This document shows positions 20,594 to 33,056 of a DNA stretch of 64,000 bases, piece by piece (positions within the stretch are counted from its first letter, which is position 1; every line of letters begins with the position of its first letter). Both the position numbers and the translations under genes were made by a program. This DNA is from Ornithodoros turicata (Eukaryota; Arthropoda; Arachnida; Ixodida; Argasidae), in NCBI RefSeq assembly GCF_037126465.1, contig NC_088202.1:86470160-86534159 (forward strand), read 5' to 3'. The notes under the pieces are model-generated. The model saw nothing but the letters and a program-made list of their open reading frames with translations. It did not search any database and was not told the origin of the DNA.

Positions 20594-20762
20594 TGGGCGG
20601 ACGGCCATGCACTATACTGTCAGCTCTGACCGTATAGAAGGCGACAAACTAGGTCATTATGTGTCCCACATCCTGGTTGAAAGTAATGTACATAGCTTTC
20701 GTCGCCAGTGACTATGCGGCTAAAAATTATTCCCCTTCCTCCTCATAGTGTCTGAGAAGCAC

Positions 20763-21310
20763 TATACAGGGTGGTCCACCAACCATGATAGAAATTCATA
20801 GTAAAAAACGTAGGCCCCGGAGAGACATGCGGTCAAGGGATTTTTTCTGCCAATAACTTTTGCCACATATTGGTAACATTTTTATTTCATTTCAATTGAC
20901 GGAAAGTTAATTTCTTGAATTGAACTCCGAAATTTCCCAAGGCAACCTAACGTTTTCTTTGCGGAAATGGGTTCCCCGTGGTCATTTTACTCAGTATAGC
21001 ACATAATCCCACTCGTAATGCAATGGCTATTGCCGAAATAAATTCGCCGAAAATCCGTGGAAATGAGCCCTTGGCTCCGCCTCTTTTTTGTCGGCTCGTA
21101 ATTTGAGCGCAAAGCTGCGAAGAAAGGAAGTTACATTGACACGCCACACGAGGGGGGAAAGTGTTACAAGCCTTACCCACGGAACAAACACGCGCGGTGA
21201 GTGCGGGAATCAGAGCTATCTTATCAAGAATGATGTCACTCGACGGCTTGTACCCTTTCCCCCCTCGTGTGGCGTGTCAGCGTAACGTAGCTTCCTCCGC
21301 TCCGCGACGT
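20763..21310 (+). mobile_element. Repeat beginning TATACAGGGTGGTCC, with inner palindrome
   Basis: The start TATACAGGGTGGTCC is a common terminus of arthropod dispersed repeats. A related mirror end, GGGACACCCAGTATA, lies at 38407-38421. Near the 3' side, 35-bp inverted arms lie at 21138-21172 and 21245-21278 (arm core GACACGCCACACGAGGGGGG). Right boundary uncertain, and no transposase seen. Confidence 0.5.
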
Positions 21311-22187
21311 ACCCTCTCCACCATGCTCTCCACCACTAAGACAGTTCTGTTATGGTGGCTAGATGAATATTGTCTCGTGTGAGGGGCGCCGCAGCCGAGG
21401 CGGCCCGTTCGCGGAAGACGCCGTCAGGTGGCGCGCCAACACGGATGTATGCGAAGATTCTGCCGAACGCTCCCGAAGCGCGTCTGCTGAACGGGCCGTT
21501 TTCGCCCATGTGGCCGAGAAGTTTTGCGGAGGAATGGAATGGTGGGGGGTAAATATCAATGGAAAACAAAACAGTAATGGTCATAGCTTAAAACACATTG
21601 AAGATCGCTTATTCAAGCATGCAAAGGAACAGGTACTCAGCTTTGTAGGTCCCATGCGTAGCTTGGACGTGACAAAGCTGATGGCAATCATCCTTTTCAA
21701 CTTTTGTATCTCTTTTATCAGGTATTTTCTTTGTTCATTCTTACTTTTAGTACATTTTTATTTATTTTTATGTCACAGCAACAAGGCCGGTTAATCTTTC
21801 TTTTTGTTCCACGATGCATAAAGTTTCCTATCAATCAATGAAGACACGCTCATCTTCAAATTTCAACCTGGCAATGCCAAAACAAGATTTAGTATACACA
21901 GCAATAGCAACAACCTGTTTCGTCCCCTCATCATGATATATATGTACATACATATGCACACAATGAAAACAAAGAACATCTGTACACGAGTCTGAATGCT
22001 CACATAAGTGTATACACTGGAGACGCACCTCCTTTGAAGGTTTCTGCTTTTTGCTCCGCTATGCGCAAGAACGGTTAATGCCCTCTACGGAGAAGTGCAT
22101 TCTCATCACAGCATAGAATTTTACAATGTTCATAGTGAGATATTCACTATGGGTTTGACAGCCAACATTCTCAAGGCTTCGCATAGC

Positions 22188-23389
22188 CAGTGATGGGAAA
22201 AGTACCTCAAAATTATACTTAAAGTACAGTACCAAGTACCTGGCGTCATTAGTACTTGAAGTACAGAACAGGTACCCAATTCCAAATGTAGTTCAAGTAA
22301 AGTACAAAATACAAGGCAAAGTACTTCAAGTATTCTACAAGTACATTGAATTTAATTTGTATCACATTGCATTTCACTGTTTAGTATATGTGTCTTGTTT
22401 GATTGGCAAAACTCTAGCGAGCATTTTTGACAAATGCTCCAAAGCCATAAAGTCCTAGGTTAAGTGCTAACCCGTGAATATGAACTTAATCAGATGACAT
22501 AATTTGCAGCTACATGTAAAGAGGTAATGGGTCATCTAGGCTGTGATTGTGCCAAGGGTTGTGTTCCGGTACTAATCCTCTGCTATAACAGGCTAGGAAA
22601 TTTCAAGGGGGGAAAAAGTACAGGCCAACAGAGATTATACATTTCTGGGCATTCCATGCTGCTTTTTGAAGTACAACATGTTTAAAAAAAGAATATGAAG
22701 AAAGTAAAAAAAGGATGAAACACAATATAAGCCATCATTTTTATACGACTGTGATCTGCAGCCATGTAATCCATGTGACCAATTAAAACAAAATGTAAAA
22801 TGTCAAAAATGAAAGCATGAGTGTTCATTCAGAGTGTTCATCATGTAATGCGATCACACATTGTGATATAAAATGATTATTAATTGCCAATGAAGGAAAC
22901 AATATAAAAAAGCATGGAACCTTGCATTGGGAGAACTGAAACGACAACTGACCAAGGTATTGTGCTGCCGGTTGCAGTGTCATATTGTGTGGATGTCTGT
23001 GCGTTCCATTCGTTTTACATAGTCATAGACGTGTTGATACTTTTTCAACGTTCCAAGCCTCTCAACAATAAATTTGCTTCAACGAATATGCTCTTTAAGA
23101 GCACAAAAATTCTTTTTGGTAAAATGTCAGACCGGGACTCTTACTACTGCATCCCACTAAAAGCATTGATGGGCATTTGATGAGCATTTTTGATACTCTT
23201 TTGTGACTTTTTGTCTGGAGCCCAAGTTTGTGTACTTAAGTGCTTGATGGGAAAGTACTTGGAAAATAGTACTTTAAGTACGGTACAATGTACACGGTTT
23301 AAAATGTACTTAAAGTAAAGTACAAGTACACAGAAATGTACAAAGTACTACTTGAGTACTTGGTATACATCAAGTACTGCCCATCACTG
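22188..23389. mobile_element. 1.2-kb hAT-like element, CAGTGATGGG termini
   Basis: The ends are CAGTGATGGG (22188) and CCCATCACTG (23380-23389), with dense subterminal AAGTAC/GTACTT repeats on both sides (about 22199-22345 and 23233-23378). CAGTGATGGG-type ends are typical of one hAT group. The two 8-bp flanks (CGCATAGC and CCCTATCA) do not match, so no target duplication is supported. The interior is A/T-rich without a transposase frame. Confidence 0.75.
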
Positions 23390-23513
23390 CCCTATCACAT
23401 GCCATGACTTCTAGTAGGCTGTCTGCATGCCCTTTATGACATGAGAACAACATTGTGAAGGTATCTTCAAGTTTGGAGACAAGCTTGAAGAGTGCTTCTG
23501 AACAGTAGCGTAG

Positions 23514-23538
23514 CCCCCCCCCCCCCCCCCCCCCCCCC
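23514..23538. repeat. Homopolymer C tract (25 nt)
   Basis: Uninterrupted run of C; its length may be unreliable in sequencing. Confidence 0.9.
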
Positions 23539-23896
23539 TGTTGAATTCGTTCATGTACGACGACAGATGGTCTGCGCTCTGTTCGGTTTTGCACGCTGCC
23601 TTTTCTTCACAGGGGCGTCAGACGTCTGCTAAAGGTTCACCGTTCCACAGAAACAGTGCACAGCCGACGATAAAGTAAAATAAAGCAAAGACGCGACAGC
23701 GTCGCTATCCCACCCTCTGATATGTCATGAACGAAAGAACTCCGCCCGGGGACTAGCCAGAGCGCCCAGAAACTAGCATACATCCGTGAAGCAGCGCGCC
23801 TGGTGGCCGTCTTCCGCAAGAGTCCCGCTCCGTCGGGTAGGAGGCTGTGGGCGCTCCTCACACCAGACAATATTCATCTAGCCACCATAGTTCTGT

Positions 23897-24926
23897 GTTA
23901 CGACGACATCGTACGCGCATCGCAGGCTGCGACGTCTTAGGTGCACTTTGTCGTAAGATATACGATCTTGTTTGTTAATCCGACCCGCTGCACCTACCTG
24001 TAGCATGAATATTAGGTATGATATAGAGTTCGAAACTATAATTAGTTTTACGGTTTACGGTTATTTATTGAACCATCCTTACTTTATAGGTCTGGATGTA
24101 CGCTCCGCTTGTAAGATAAAAATCCTCAGGCAAAAAAGCCTCGGGTCATGAGCTGGCGATATTTCGAACAGAGGTTACGTATAGACAAAAGTCCCAGTGT
24201 CCTCTGCTTCAACTAACTACCGCAAAAGATTTTAGCCAGATAAAGCCTATCGCTACTAGTGGCCCCCTTGGTGGCTGCTTTGCATAGCTTCGTTCCATAT
24301 CTTGTTTCTCCTACGAAGGTGCAAGTGCAAAAGTCCCCTCTATTCAATGAGAATCTTAGACAGGCGTCGTGGATAAGCATACGATACGAGTTTCCGAAAG
24401 CCATTCCCACAGCATGCCGATGGCGCAACGCTCAGTAGCATGTACACATGTGGCCGGCACCACGCCTACCCATTGACGATCAGAGCGGATCGTATAACCA
24501 TCTTGAGCGCACATTTCCCGTTCGGCAGGCGGATGACTCGATGCTCGAGGCGAACACATGAAAGCGGGCCGCTAACTAAGGACCTTGAAAGCAACCATAA
24601 AATCCTGTGGTGCCACATCTTTGCCACGACGCGGCATCCGCAGCACCGCATCATTCTCACCAAACGGTGTAATTTCGTGCCCTCTCCAATTGTAAAGCGA
24701 TTAGTTAACACTGCAAACAGCCTCCCCCTTCGGTACTCGTCCCCCGGTTGGGTCAGCCCCCCTTTTTTAACGATCGATAGTGCTAGGCTGTTGGTCGTAC
24801 CTCGCCCGACGTCATCAACGGGCAGGACCATCGGCGAGAAGGCGGTAGTTGAGGAAGAGCAAACCCCGCCTCTCGTTCATGACTGCTGTGAGTGAGTCCT
24901 CAGCTTTTTTCTTGCCTTTTGACTGA
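23897..24926. other. No gene recognised
   Basis: Overlapping frames of 120-150 codons lie antisense to each other at 24440-24895. They lack recognisable motifs, so neither is supported. Confidence 0.4.
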
Positions 24927-25495
24927 AGGAGGAGGGAACATCGTGGCGGAGACTTTGGGTCGATCAGTGGTCTCTTTACAGTCGATGAAAACCGCTTGTG
25001 GTTGCACGCACGTCTTCCTTTGACCAGTGCCATGCAGTCGTACAGGTTCATGTTGGACCACGAAGAAGCCCTGAAGAACTTTGCCAATCGGGACGTTATG
25101 GTGCGTGCTGTGAAGGCACCACATTTGGAAGCCCAAGTGGTGCAGAACCAAAGTGATAGCTACGCTAAAACAGCGAAAGGTTCGGATGTGTCTTTCCACA
25201 AGGGTGTTACCGACCGATGCATTCTTCTCAATTCGGACCCAAAGGAGAAGAGCAAGAAAGGTGCGTATGGCATTGTGTTTCTTGCGCTTCATGCACTAAT
25301 CACAAAGATCTTGAAGTGAAGCTCTGGGTTGGAGTTAGGTGAAGAGTCACTACCGTTTCGCGATATGATAAAATGTAATCAGGAAGTTTACACACAACTC
25401 GGTGGCTCGGATGATTGGCTGAATGAAAACCAGAAGCTACTGAAAATGATGGTCGCGACAGCAAAACAACTGGCTGTAGAATTGAACTATACATA
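24927..25495 (+). pseudogene. Unassigned open frame with one internal stop
   Basis: One frame stays open from 24927 to 25495 (about 190 codons) except for a single TGA at 25317. Composition looks protein-like: HEEALKNFANRDVMVRAV (25060-25110), SDPKEKSKKG (25230-25260), then after the stop LGEESLPFRDMIKCNQEVY and LKMMVATAKQLAVELN before the final TAA. No strong ATG is near the beginning; an in-frame ATG occurs at 25032. I do not recognise the family. It could be a processed pseudogene or a transposon relic. Confidence 0.35.
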
Positions 25496-26851
25496 ACTGG
25501 CAGCGAATTTAATCGAAATATTTTTCGCAGTGACCCCGAGCATCATAAGGAAGCATGTATGTGGTGTTAAAAGCCGTCCAAAGCCGGTTAGCTTTGGAAC
25601 CGGATTGCCTCTGTAAGTCTTAGATGGAATATGAAAGACAAGCAGGCGTAGCATACCGCGCTTCATTTCATATTCGGGATAATGGTGGCGACGTGAGAAT
25701 GCTTGCGAGACGGCAATCCACAATTTTGTATGACCCGTGACGCGTATTCTCTGTGCATTACTGTTCTTGGAATCTGGTTTTATAGTAAAGAGGGGGATCG
25801 CTTCTCAACAGTTAAGAAAGTTTCCGCCTCAGTGTTGTTCGTTCCAATGCGATACGTCAACGGCATATAAAATGAAACCTTTCACCGCGTTGCAGCAAAG
25901 TGAGTGCGAAGATGTTATAACACGGCGCGGGAGAAAGAACCGCTGGCTTGCCATGAACTTCCAGAAATGCCCGGTAAAGTGGCGAAAGCGACTATAGAAT
26001 GTGGGGAGCAACATCTCTTTTTAAGATCAACGTACCCAAAAGGTCCTTGCGGACATTACATGGGGTGTGGGATAATACTGTTGAAAATCTGTAACACTGT
26101 CGACTGGTAGTACGAGACAACATGTCAAAGCCAAAATCTAGTATATAATATGTAAAACGGACAACTCAAAAGCTCGGAAATTCTAAAGTTTTCGTAACCA
26201 GTATAACTTGGAGGAATAAGGGGGTTGTATGTTGTCAGATATGTGCCTGAATGCATGATGATCCGTAATGTCGACTATCTGTGAGAGGACACCGTTTCAA
26301 TCAAGATTTAGAAAACGCGTCAGTACGACAATGGAAATGGTCAAGCCGGGAGAAAATTGTTGAAGAACGGTAGGCAGGGCAAGGAAGGAATGTTGTGGAC
26401 GAATCTGTGAAGAGGGGTAGTCATGGTAAGACGGCGTTTATCGAGGTTAGGAAGATGAAGCTGCTTGTGTGGTCGACGAAATAGGAAGCATGACACCGAT
26501 AGTGAACTTCGCTGCTCTGTTCTGAACAACCTAAAGAGCTGTGGATATGTGAAGTTGAGGAGGATCCCGCAATGCAGATGCGAATTCTATTGTCGGACGC
26601 ACTTGTGACGTGTACGTTATCTTTCTGAGGGGTCGTTACCTCTTAATTTTTGACGTGTACTCGTTATAAAACGCATGTTCCGTAAAATCGCATTAAACCT
26701 TTGGGGAGTCACTGCATAATAACGACACCAACAGCACATTTTGTACAGGGTTAGGAAAATTTTAAACTCACAAAGGCCACTGAATGACAGACGACAAAAC
26801 GAAGAGCGGCTCACACCATGTTTACAACATTATTTTCGAGCTTTCATATCT
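25496..26851. other. No gene recognised
   Basis: Only short frames with no recognisable motifs, and no repeat pair found. Confidence 0.5.
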
Positions 26852-27019
26852 GGGAGGTTATAGGTTCGTTCAGTGTAGAGATAACTTGATGCGTTGAGAT
26901 AAGTAATCGGAACGCGCCTATTGGACAGCGCTGTGGCTACCCGCTGTCCAATAGACGCGTTCCGATTATTTTTCTCGACGCATCAAGTTATCTCTTACAC
27001 TGAACGAACTTAGCCTCCC
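26852..27019. mobile_element. 168-bp hairpin MITE
   Basis: Near-perfect inverted arms of about 75-80 bp. The left arm runs GGGAGGTTATAGGTTCGTTC, AGTGTAGAGATAACTTGATG, CG..., CGCCTATTGGACAGCG. The right arm is its complement, from CGCTGTCCAATAG to GAACTTAGCCTCCC. An 11-nt loop CTGTGGCTACC separates them. A transcript would fold into a long hairpin. Confidence 0.88.
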
Positions 27020-27132
27020 TGGTGTCCAGTCTTATCCTTCCAGGACCTTATCCGTATTTGCTTTGTAATCACCCTCCCTCCAAGTGTAATGCCTTTTGGT
27101 ATAAATAAGTTAACAAATAAATAGGGAGTTTT

Positions 27133-27261
27133 AGTATACCGTTGATAAGGTTATCGTGCCTACTTGGAACCAATCTCAGTGGTGCGTGACTCAGAATCTT
27201 ACCCACTGATTGGTTCCGGTTGATATGGTTCGATGCAAGCCACGTTATCAACGGTCATACT
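27133..27261. mobile_element. 129-bp palindromic MITE
   Basis: The ends AGTATACCGTTGATAAGG and TTATCAACGGTCATACT are inverted repeats with a small gap. An inner pair, GGAACCAATC...CAGTGG and CCACTGATTGGTTCC, continues the fold. No target duplication is clear. Confidence 0.75.
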
Positions 27262-29435
27262 GGGATGATCTGATAAGACACTCCACGACCATGCAATCCG
27301 CCATTACAACTGCTTGTCTATCTCGGTTGTCTAACAAACAACACATACTACAAACACACTGCTTAATTATTAAACTGAAAACGTGAAATCATTCTTCTGA
27401 CAGATGTGATGTGATGTGATAGAAAAAGAAAAATAAAGGGGGAGGGGGACAGATAATAAGCAGCTCCAGGTGTAAGCAAGCCATTCCAGGCCCTCAAATT
27501 TGTAGAAGTGCCCTTGTTCTTTTTGGTCATATGCGCGATGCTTATTTTGGGAACGAGGTTCGCCATATAAAGCTGAGGAACTGCATAAATATTTTTTTTT
27601 ATTGTTTCTAAAAATAAGTTTATCTACATAGGCACTCATCCTAGCTTGCTAGGGATCCCTGACTGTATATATTAAGGTATATGCAGTGCATATATCATGA
27701 AATAACAATAAACAACGACACGACAGCCAACGATATTTTACTGCTGTTGTAGACATTTTGTATCGCAGGTTTATTACACAATGACGACGAATTTTGCTCA
27801 TCGACAAAGTACTTACTAAAAAAATGACTACATCTTCGGGTATTGTGCGTCACGTGGATACAAATTAACGACGGACCTATTCAGTGGCTGACCCTATAAC
27901 TTCCGCTATCGCTTCCGTTGCACCTTTTGAGGATCACCCGCACAAGAGTCACTAAATTTAGTGACTTATTTAGTGATTCTAACCCACATATCATGTTATC
28001 CCCATAGAATTTTTTTTCCTCGTCTCACCATGTAGACACTTTGATCTCTCGGCTCTGCTTCTACATAGGTGAGCGTTTAAGAATAATTAAATTAAATTAA
28101 ATCAAATGCGAGGGTGATGTGCACCAAATAACGAAATTTTTCGTATGGGAAACACGTGTAACCAACGAACAGGAGTATTTAATTCCTGATGAAACAGCGA
28201 GAACGACTAGTGGAGCGCCGATACAAGAATTGGCCTGTCTTTTTAACCCACATGCACCACAGCGCTCATGTTCGTGTTTTCTTACGTGGCTTGCCTGTGC
28301 CAGACGAGTAAGAACCCTAATTGTCAGAAGTACACAAGGGTACATTGACGTTCTGATTGGAAGGCGTAAATTCTTACCTCGAAAAGCTACCCCGAGTTTA
28401 TATCGATCTATGTCTTCTCTTCATGCTCGATATGTAGAAGGAAGCACAACTTCGCATGAGAGAAGAGCTAAATGTTGTGTCCTGTGGATACAAAGCTGAT
28501 GTGATCACGGAGGATGCCTAGGTGATTTGGTTTTTGATTGTTGCGACGGCACAAATCGCGCCCCATGGCACATATAGCATTTATTGCATCTTCCGTTCAT
28601 CCAGATGACATCAGGAATCATGTCGCTGTCGCGTTTCTCTAGGTTCGTTATGCGAGATATGCAAGCGTGCGAATAACTCAGCATGCGTATATACCCAGAA
28701 TCTAGCATTGTGCTACATTGTAAATCAATTGTCTATAGTTTGAACTGTTAGTAATGTCATCCTGCCCATTGTGCCTTGGGGTAGTGGGCCGCAGCTCATG
28801 TGGCAAATTTCCCCATTCATCACCATTAATTTATCCGTTGTTGTTGTTGTTGTTAGGAATGTAGTGGGAAGGTTATGTTACTTTCTACCGCACCGTGTTG
28901 CGTATTGGCAGAGTGCCTTCAGTTTAAGCTACGCTGTATGTCACTGCTGACGAAATTGTCTATATTCAAGCCATAGCTGTGTAGGACCCACCACTGTCGA
29001 CAGCCGTGTATGTCGGTCCGTAACAGTTGTATAGAGAGAGAAGAGAAGAAGTTACGGTGGCACTGAAACGAATGTGGGGGCCCCAAGATCATGACCGGTA
29101 GATGAATAAAAGCTACCTTGAAAACGTACCTATATTCTTTTAAAGTACCGATAAAAGTACCTAAACGCTACTCCTAAAACTGCCGGGTTTAAACACATGT
29201 CCGAACATGCAGTCGACTTTTATTCGGGCTGACTTCAGGCAGCGCAAACCGACCTCAGAAAATCGATTTGTAACATATACGTGACCTGTCCAGAGCCGCG
29301 CCACAGATGCACTGGGAGAGGGCATCAGCGTGGAAGATTGCATAAAACTCAATTTCAACGCTTGAAACCGTACTTTCGTCGAGATGCTCCATCGAAAATT
29401 TCAGTCACGTCACGAAAACATAGCATATTATATCC
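27262..29435. other. No gene recognised; retroposon-like tail at 28766-28858
   Basis: AAATT-type microsatellite at 28083-28103. At 28766-28858, GCCTTGGGGTAGTGGGCCGC, TTTCCCCATTCATCACC and a (GTT)n run resemble a retroposon 3' end. No coding region is supported. Confidence 0.45.
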
Positions 29436-30066
29436 TTGTCACACGGAAAATGGCATGTCATTTCCAGGGCAAGGCATTAATACTGAATGTCATTCGTTCG
29501 TGCTACCTATAGGGCTACATAGAGGAAGAAAATGTAATTCACAAACGATGGCAATGACGATAGATGAAGTATTGAGACCGCATTATACTAGGACATATCC
29601 GTCCATTTATTTTTATTTTTTTCTTTCTGTCACTATTGGGACCTTTTTTTTAGACAGAGAGTGGAAGCGAAAATTTCGGCCGTCAGTGCTCGTGATTGCA
29701 CGAACGTAGAAAGCGCGCTTAACAGACGGCCGACATGAAACTCCCGCGCTGAAGTTGACTGGGAGCAAGGATAGTTCTTCGCAATGTGTGTGAAGATACC
29801 CTTTTAAAGTAAATAATAATAATAATAATAATAACCAAACTTTTATAAGACATATCGTCCGATCACTCTATTTGTTGCTGCTATTATTTGACGTTCACCT
29901 CCGCTATCGAAAGCATACGTGGCTCCTGATGAATGGATTCCATACACGCATTCTGCAAGCGAACATTATGGGTTCCTGTGTGGCGCGAACAGATGACATT
30001 TAGTTTGAATGTCATTCGCTGGAAATGTCATTCGCTGGAAATGACATTCAATTTCCCGCGTGACAA
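29436..30066. mobile_element. 630-bp TIR element, TTGTCAC termini
   Basis: Left TTGTCACACGGAAAATGGCA, then TGTCATTTCCAG. The right end reads as the complement of TTGTCACGCGGGAAATTGAA, then TGTCATTTCCAG. Near the right end GAATGTCATTCGCTGGAAAT occurs as overlapping repeats (30008-30050). The ends resemble those of the element at 60505-60950 (CTGTCACACGGGC). An AAT microsatellite (29811-29834) lies inside. No transposase. Confidence 0.75.
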
Positions 30067-30731
30067 CGGAGCACGCCTGAGAGGTATAGCTTGTGCAAAT
30101 GGAACAGAGACGTAGTAACTCAGAACGCAACGAGGTTGAATGAAAGACAAGGAGTACTGGTTCGTCTGTAGCGACGTGTGGCCAGCGCCCTTTCCTGGAA
30201 CGGGTACATGGCGTCCAGCACGTGGGTGGGCGTTCCACGACGACCGCCTCTTGGCTCATCCATCACTTAAGCGTCGGAATGCGCACTCACAATGCTCACC
30301 CCCTGCCGACGCGGAGGACCAACTCTGGCCCTACGGAGAACACGGTGTTCGACAAGAGCGTCTTGTAATATGGCTTGTGTGTTCGCAAGGTGGTGTCCCT
30401 AGGCCTTGCACACTGGGATATCAGCGCGTGATGAAGAAAGTCAGCCAGTGGGGGTCGTATGGCATCGTTGTTTGTCTCTGTGGGTCACTCGACAGCTGCT
30501 GCTGCGGACGACTTGGCCCGTGTACGCATCATCTCGCCGTGGGTTCGGAAGCGCATGCCGCGATATGAAGCATTGAGGCTTACTCGCGGCGTGTCATGGT
30601 AGATTGGCAATAAAAGATGTTCCTGGGTGACAGGAAGCCGCAGTACGCGGGTGGGCAGGTGCCATATATGTTCGGCTTCGTTGACTGAAGTATATCAACA
30701 CGCATTTTCTTCTTTTCATTTCATTTTTCAA
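30067..30731. other. No gene recognised
   Basis: A 142-codon open frame (30140-30568, +) has no recognisable domain and a Cys/Gly/Trp-rich chance-like composition. No repeat match noted. Confidence 0.4.
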
Positions 30732-31063
30732 ATGGCGTACGCCCCCCGTTTTAAACAAATCAGAGGAAAGAACAATGTCACTCGGGATGATAGTTTGCTA
30801 GGGGCGTGCCATGTGGTGAAGTTCATTGGATTGGATTGGATTGGAAAAGAAAGAAAACTATGGAGAGGTTAGTCCCGACCCAGTCAAAAGCTGGCTACTG
30901 GCTACTCCAAAACGCGTTTGTGGGTGAAAAAAAGAAAAAAAAGGAGAGCTAGGAAAAAGAGAAGAATAAACAAACAACCAAAAACAAGAAACAGGAAAGG
31001 GGTAGAGTGGGTGTAGCAGGATAAAGCATAAAGGAAAACTGAAGTTCATTTTCAAGAGTGTAC
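30732..31063. mobile_element. MITE family A fragment, interrupted by a retroposon
   Basis: GGCGTACGCC, AAACAAATCAG, AACAATGTCACTCGGGATGA, TTTGCTAGGGGCGTGCCATG and GTGAAGTTCATT correspond to the right arm of the element at 20376-20593. The terminus TTCAAGAGTGT appears only after the 212-bp insertion, at 31051. The left terminus is missing. Confidence 0.75.
30828..31039 (-). mobile_element. 212-bp retroposon with (CCAAT)n tail, copy 2
   Basis: An exact 11-bp direct repeat TGAAGTTCATT flanks it (30817-30827 and 31040-31050), a size typical of LINE-dependent insertion. On the minus strand it ends in CCAATCCAATCCAATCC. The 5' portion is A/T-rich and pyrimidine-rich with no frame. It matches 317-400. 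Inserted into a MITE A copy, so younger than that copy. Confidence 0.88.
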
Positions 31064-33056
31064 TATGAATTTAAGGCTAAGCGACGATTGTGGCGATGAT
31101 ATCCGTTGATGCGCCTTATACGAATCAGTGAAAGCATGACTGTTTCTAAGAACAAAGAAAGGAGAACCTTCTATGCCGCAAGAAACGAATGAAACTCCGA
31201 CTCACCCACCGCGCGAAATAAAGGCCATATGTAGCTCTTCCAGCTCTCACAGCAGAGCACACATTAAGATAACTGAAGCTCGTAAAGATATAACTATATT
31301 GTGATGGCGGTATAGTGTCTATACCGCATTTCAGAGGCAGTGGCCATCAATCGAGAGCACGTGGCCCCTATTTGAGCTTAGGGTCGTGTTTGTTGTTGGG
31401 GGAGGAGAAGGGGAACCTTCCTCCCCGTGTCGACCGCGACAGGCGGTCGGCCGTGGAGCGCGCATCTGCAAAATGTCGTATATACGACACTCCGTGGGTG
31501 ATCAGTTAAAGTGTCCACTCCACGTGGTAGGTGGATGCCCCCTTCTGACCTGGCCATCATGAGGTAGTATGTGCTGCTGTTTTCGAGGCTCCCGCGGTTT
31601 TTACAAACACTTTTGTCGTTGAATCTCCTTCTGCAGCTTCATTGGAGAACTTTTTCTTGACTCCTGCAAGAACTGTAAAAAAGGGTCGGCTGTGTTTTCT
31701 CGCGTGAACCTTTGCTGTGCCAGGCCGTACATCGAAGTGTACCAGGTGTGACCTTCCTACGAATGATATAGTACGCGTCTACAACATTGACTGACATTTT
31801 CTGAATATATCCACAGGGTCCTGGTGAGCGCGTGTCATTAAAAATCGCTTCTTTCGGATGATGCACTCAGAAGTAATGTTGCTGAGGCCAAGATCTCTTG
31901 ACGCTTTTGCGTCACAACGCACGGCAGAGATATCTGCCACTGTAGCAAGTTAATGCCAGAACGGAGCGGTTATACCCACTGAAATCGAAACCATTGACAG
32001 CGAATGAAAACACACTTTCTTTCGGTACTTGGATGTGAAAATATCACGGATCAACATACTCAGCTCTCGCGTACTTCTCGAAGCCTTTTAGTAGAAGCCG
32101 TCAATCTCGCTAAGACCTCACAGGGGAGGCCCTCCCCAACCAACACAAACAGAGATGCCCTAAAATGTAACGAAATACGCGCAAAGCGGCAACACCTTCT
32201 ATGCGGAAGAACCCGGATGAAATCCGGGCTGCGGTAATTATACTTCCGGTGGGGTCCAACACGCGTCCCTGGCAAACGTCATGGAGGCTAGATTGCCATT
32301 TTGGTGACGACGACAACCACTCGAGAGCAGACACAGATAAGAGCCTTTCTCACCGCAGGCTCGCACTTAAGACATAGGCCTCTTTTGAGCATCATTGAAT
32401 AGGAATACCTTTTAGAGTCATCTATGCTTCGTAAAAATTAGACTGACTGATTGATAATTCCGGGTTTCACATCGTGAGGTTTATGTTCTTATCGAACGAA
32501 GTGGTTGGTCTCGAATAATTCTGAGGACTCCTCTGCGTGGCGCTGATGTCCTACTACGGCGCCCTCTGCCTAGCGTGTCTGACGGAAGGCGACGTATGAC
32601 GTGTACCATACCACGGAATTGTTGATGTCCCTGGTCAGGTTCAAATACGCTCCCTCGTTCAATCCATGACCTGTCATATGTTCGATGCTGTATCATCAAA
32701 GCAGTTGCAGGAAAAGCGCTCGCAGTGTGTGTTACGCTGCAGATGACACAAGGGATTTGCCCATTTGACATATATGTTTTAAAAATTCAGATCCCTGTAG
32801 ATACTTGAGTGATGCTGCTCATTCGGAGCTTTATAATCTACGTCACTTGTACTTGCTTGCCAAGACACTTCAAGTGCAAGGTTCATGATGCGCATAATCT
32901 TTATATGCGGTCGGTCGCAATGGAACTGAGGAGTTCGGATAAATGGGAGTTGACTCTGTACTAATATACGTGAAATTTTGTATACACGCATAAATATACT
33001 TCATTACCTATGTCTTTCTTGTATGCGTTCTTTATGTGTGTGTCCTGTCTTTGTAG
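31064..33056. other. eve upstream region / intron 1, transposon-free
   Basis: The coding exon at 33057 starts with a 3' splice site, so this sequence is at least partly intron 1 or 5' flank of eve. No frame here resembles an Eve N-terminus. No transposon terminus, tRNA-like box or repeat match to the rest of the window was recognised, in contrast with the flanking 30 kb. It may hold regulatory DNA; no specific sites are claimed. Confidence 0.5.

Larger units (their letters stand above)
21351..23888. mobile_element. 2.5-kb hAT-like element with ~130-bp TIRs (host of a nested element)
   Basis: The left end TATGGTGGCTAGATGAATAT, then TGTCTCGTGTGAGG, is mirrored at 23755-23888 (TAGCCACCAT at the end). 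Similarity extends about 130 bp (GCGGAAGACG, ACGGATGTATGC). The flanks carry a matching 8-bp AGTTCTGT (21343-21350 and 23889-23896), with one base of ambiguity at the junction. About half of the interior is a second hAT-like element (22188-23389). No transposase motif found. Confidence 0.78.

Noticed and set aside
22188..23389. 8-bp target duplication for the inner hAT-like element
   Set aside because: The flanks CGCATAGC and CCCTATCA do not match beyond chance.
32004..32237. eve first coding exon
   Set aside because: The open frame does not resemble Eve N-termini and no phase-1 donor site is evident; left unassigned.
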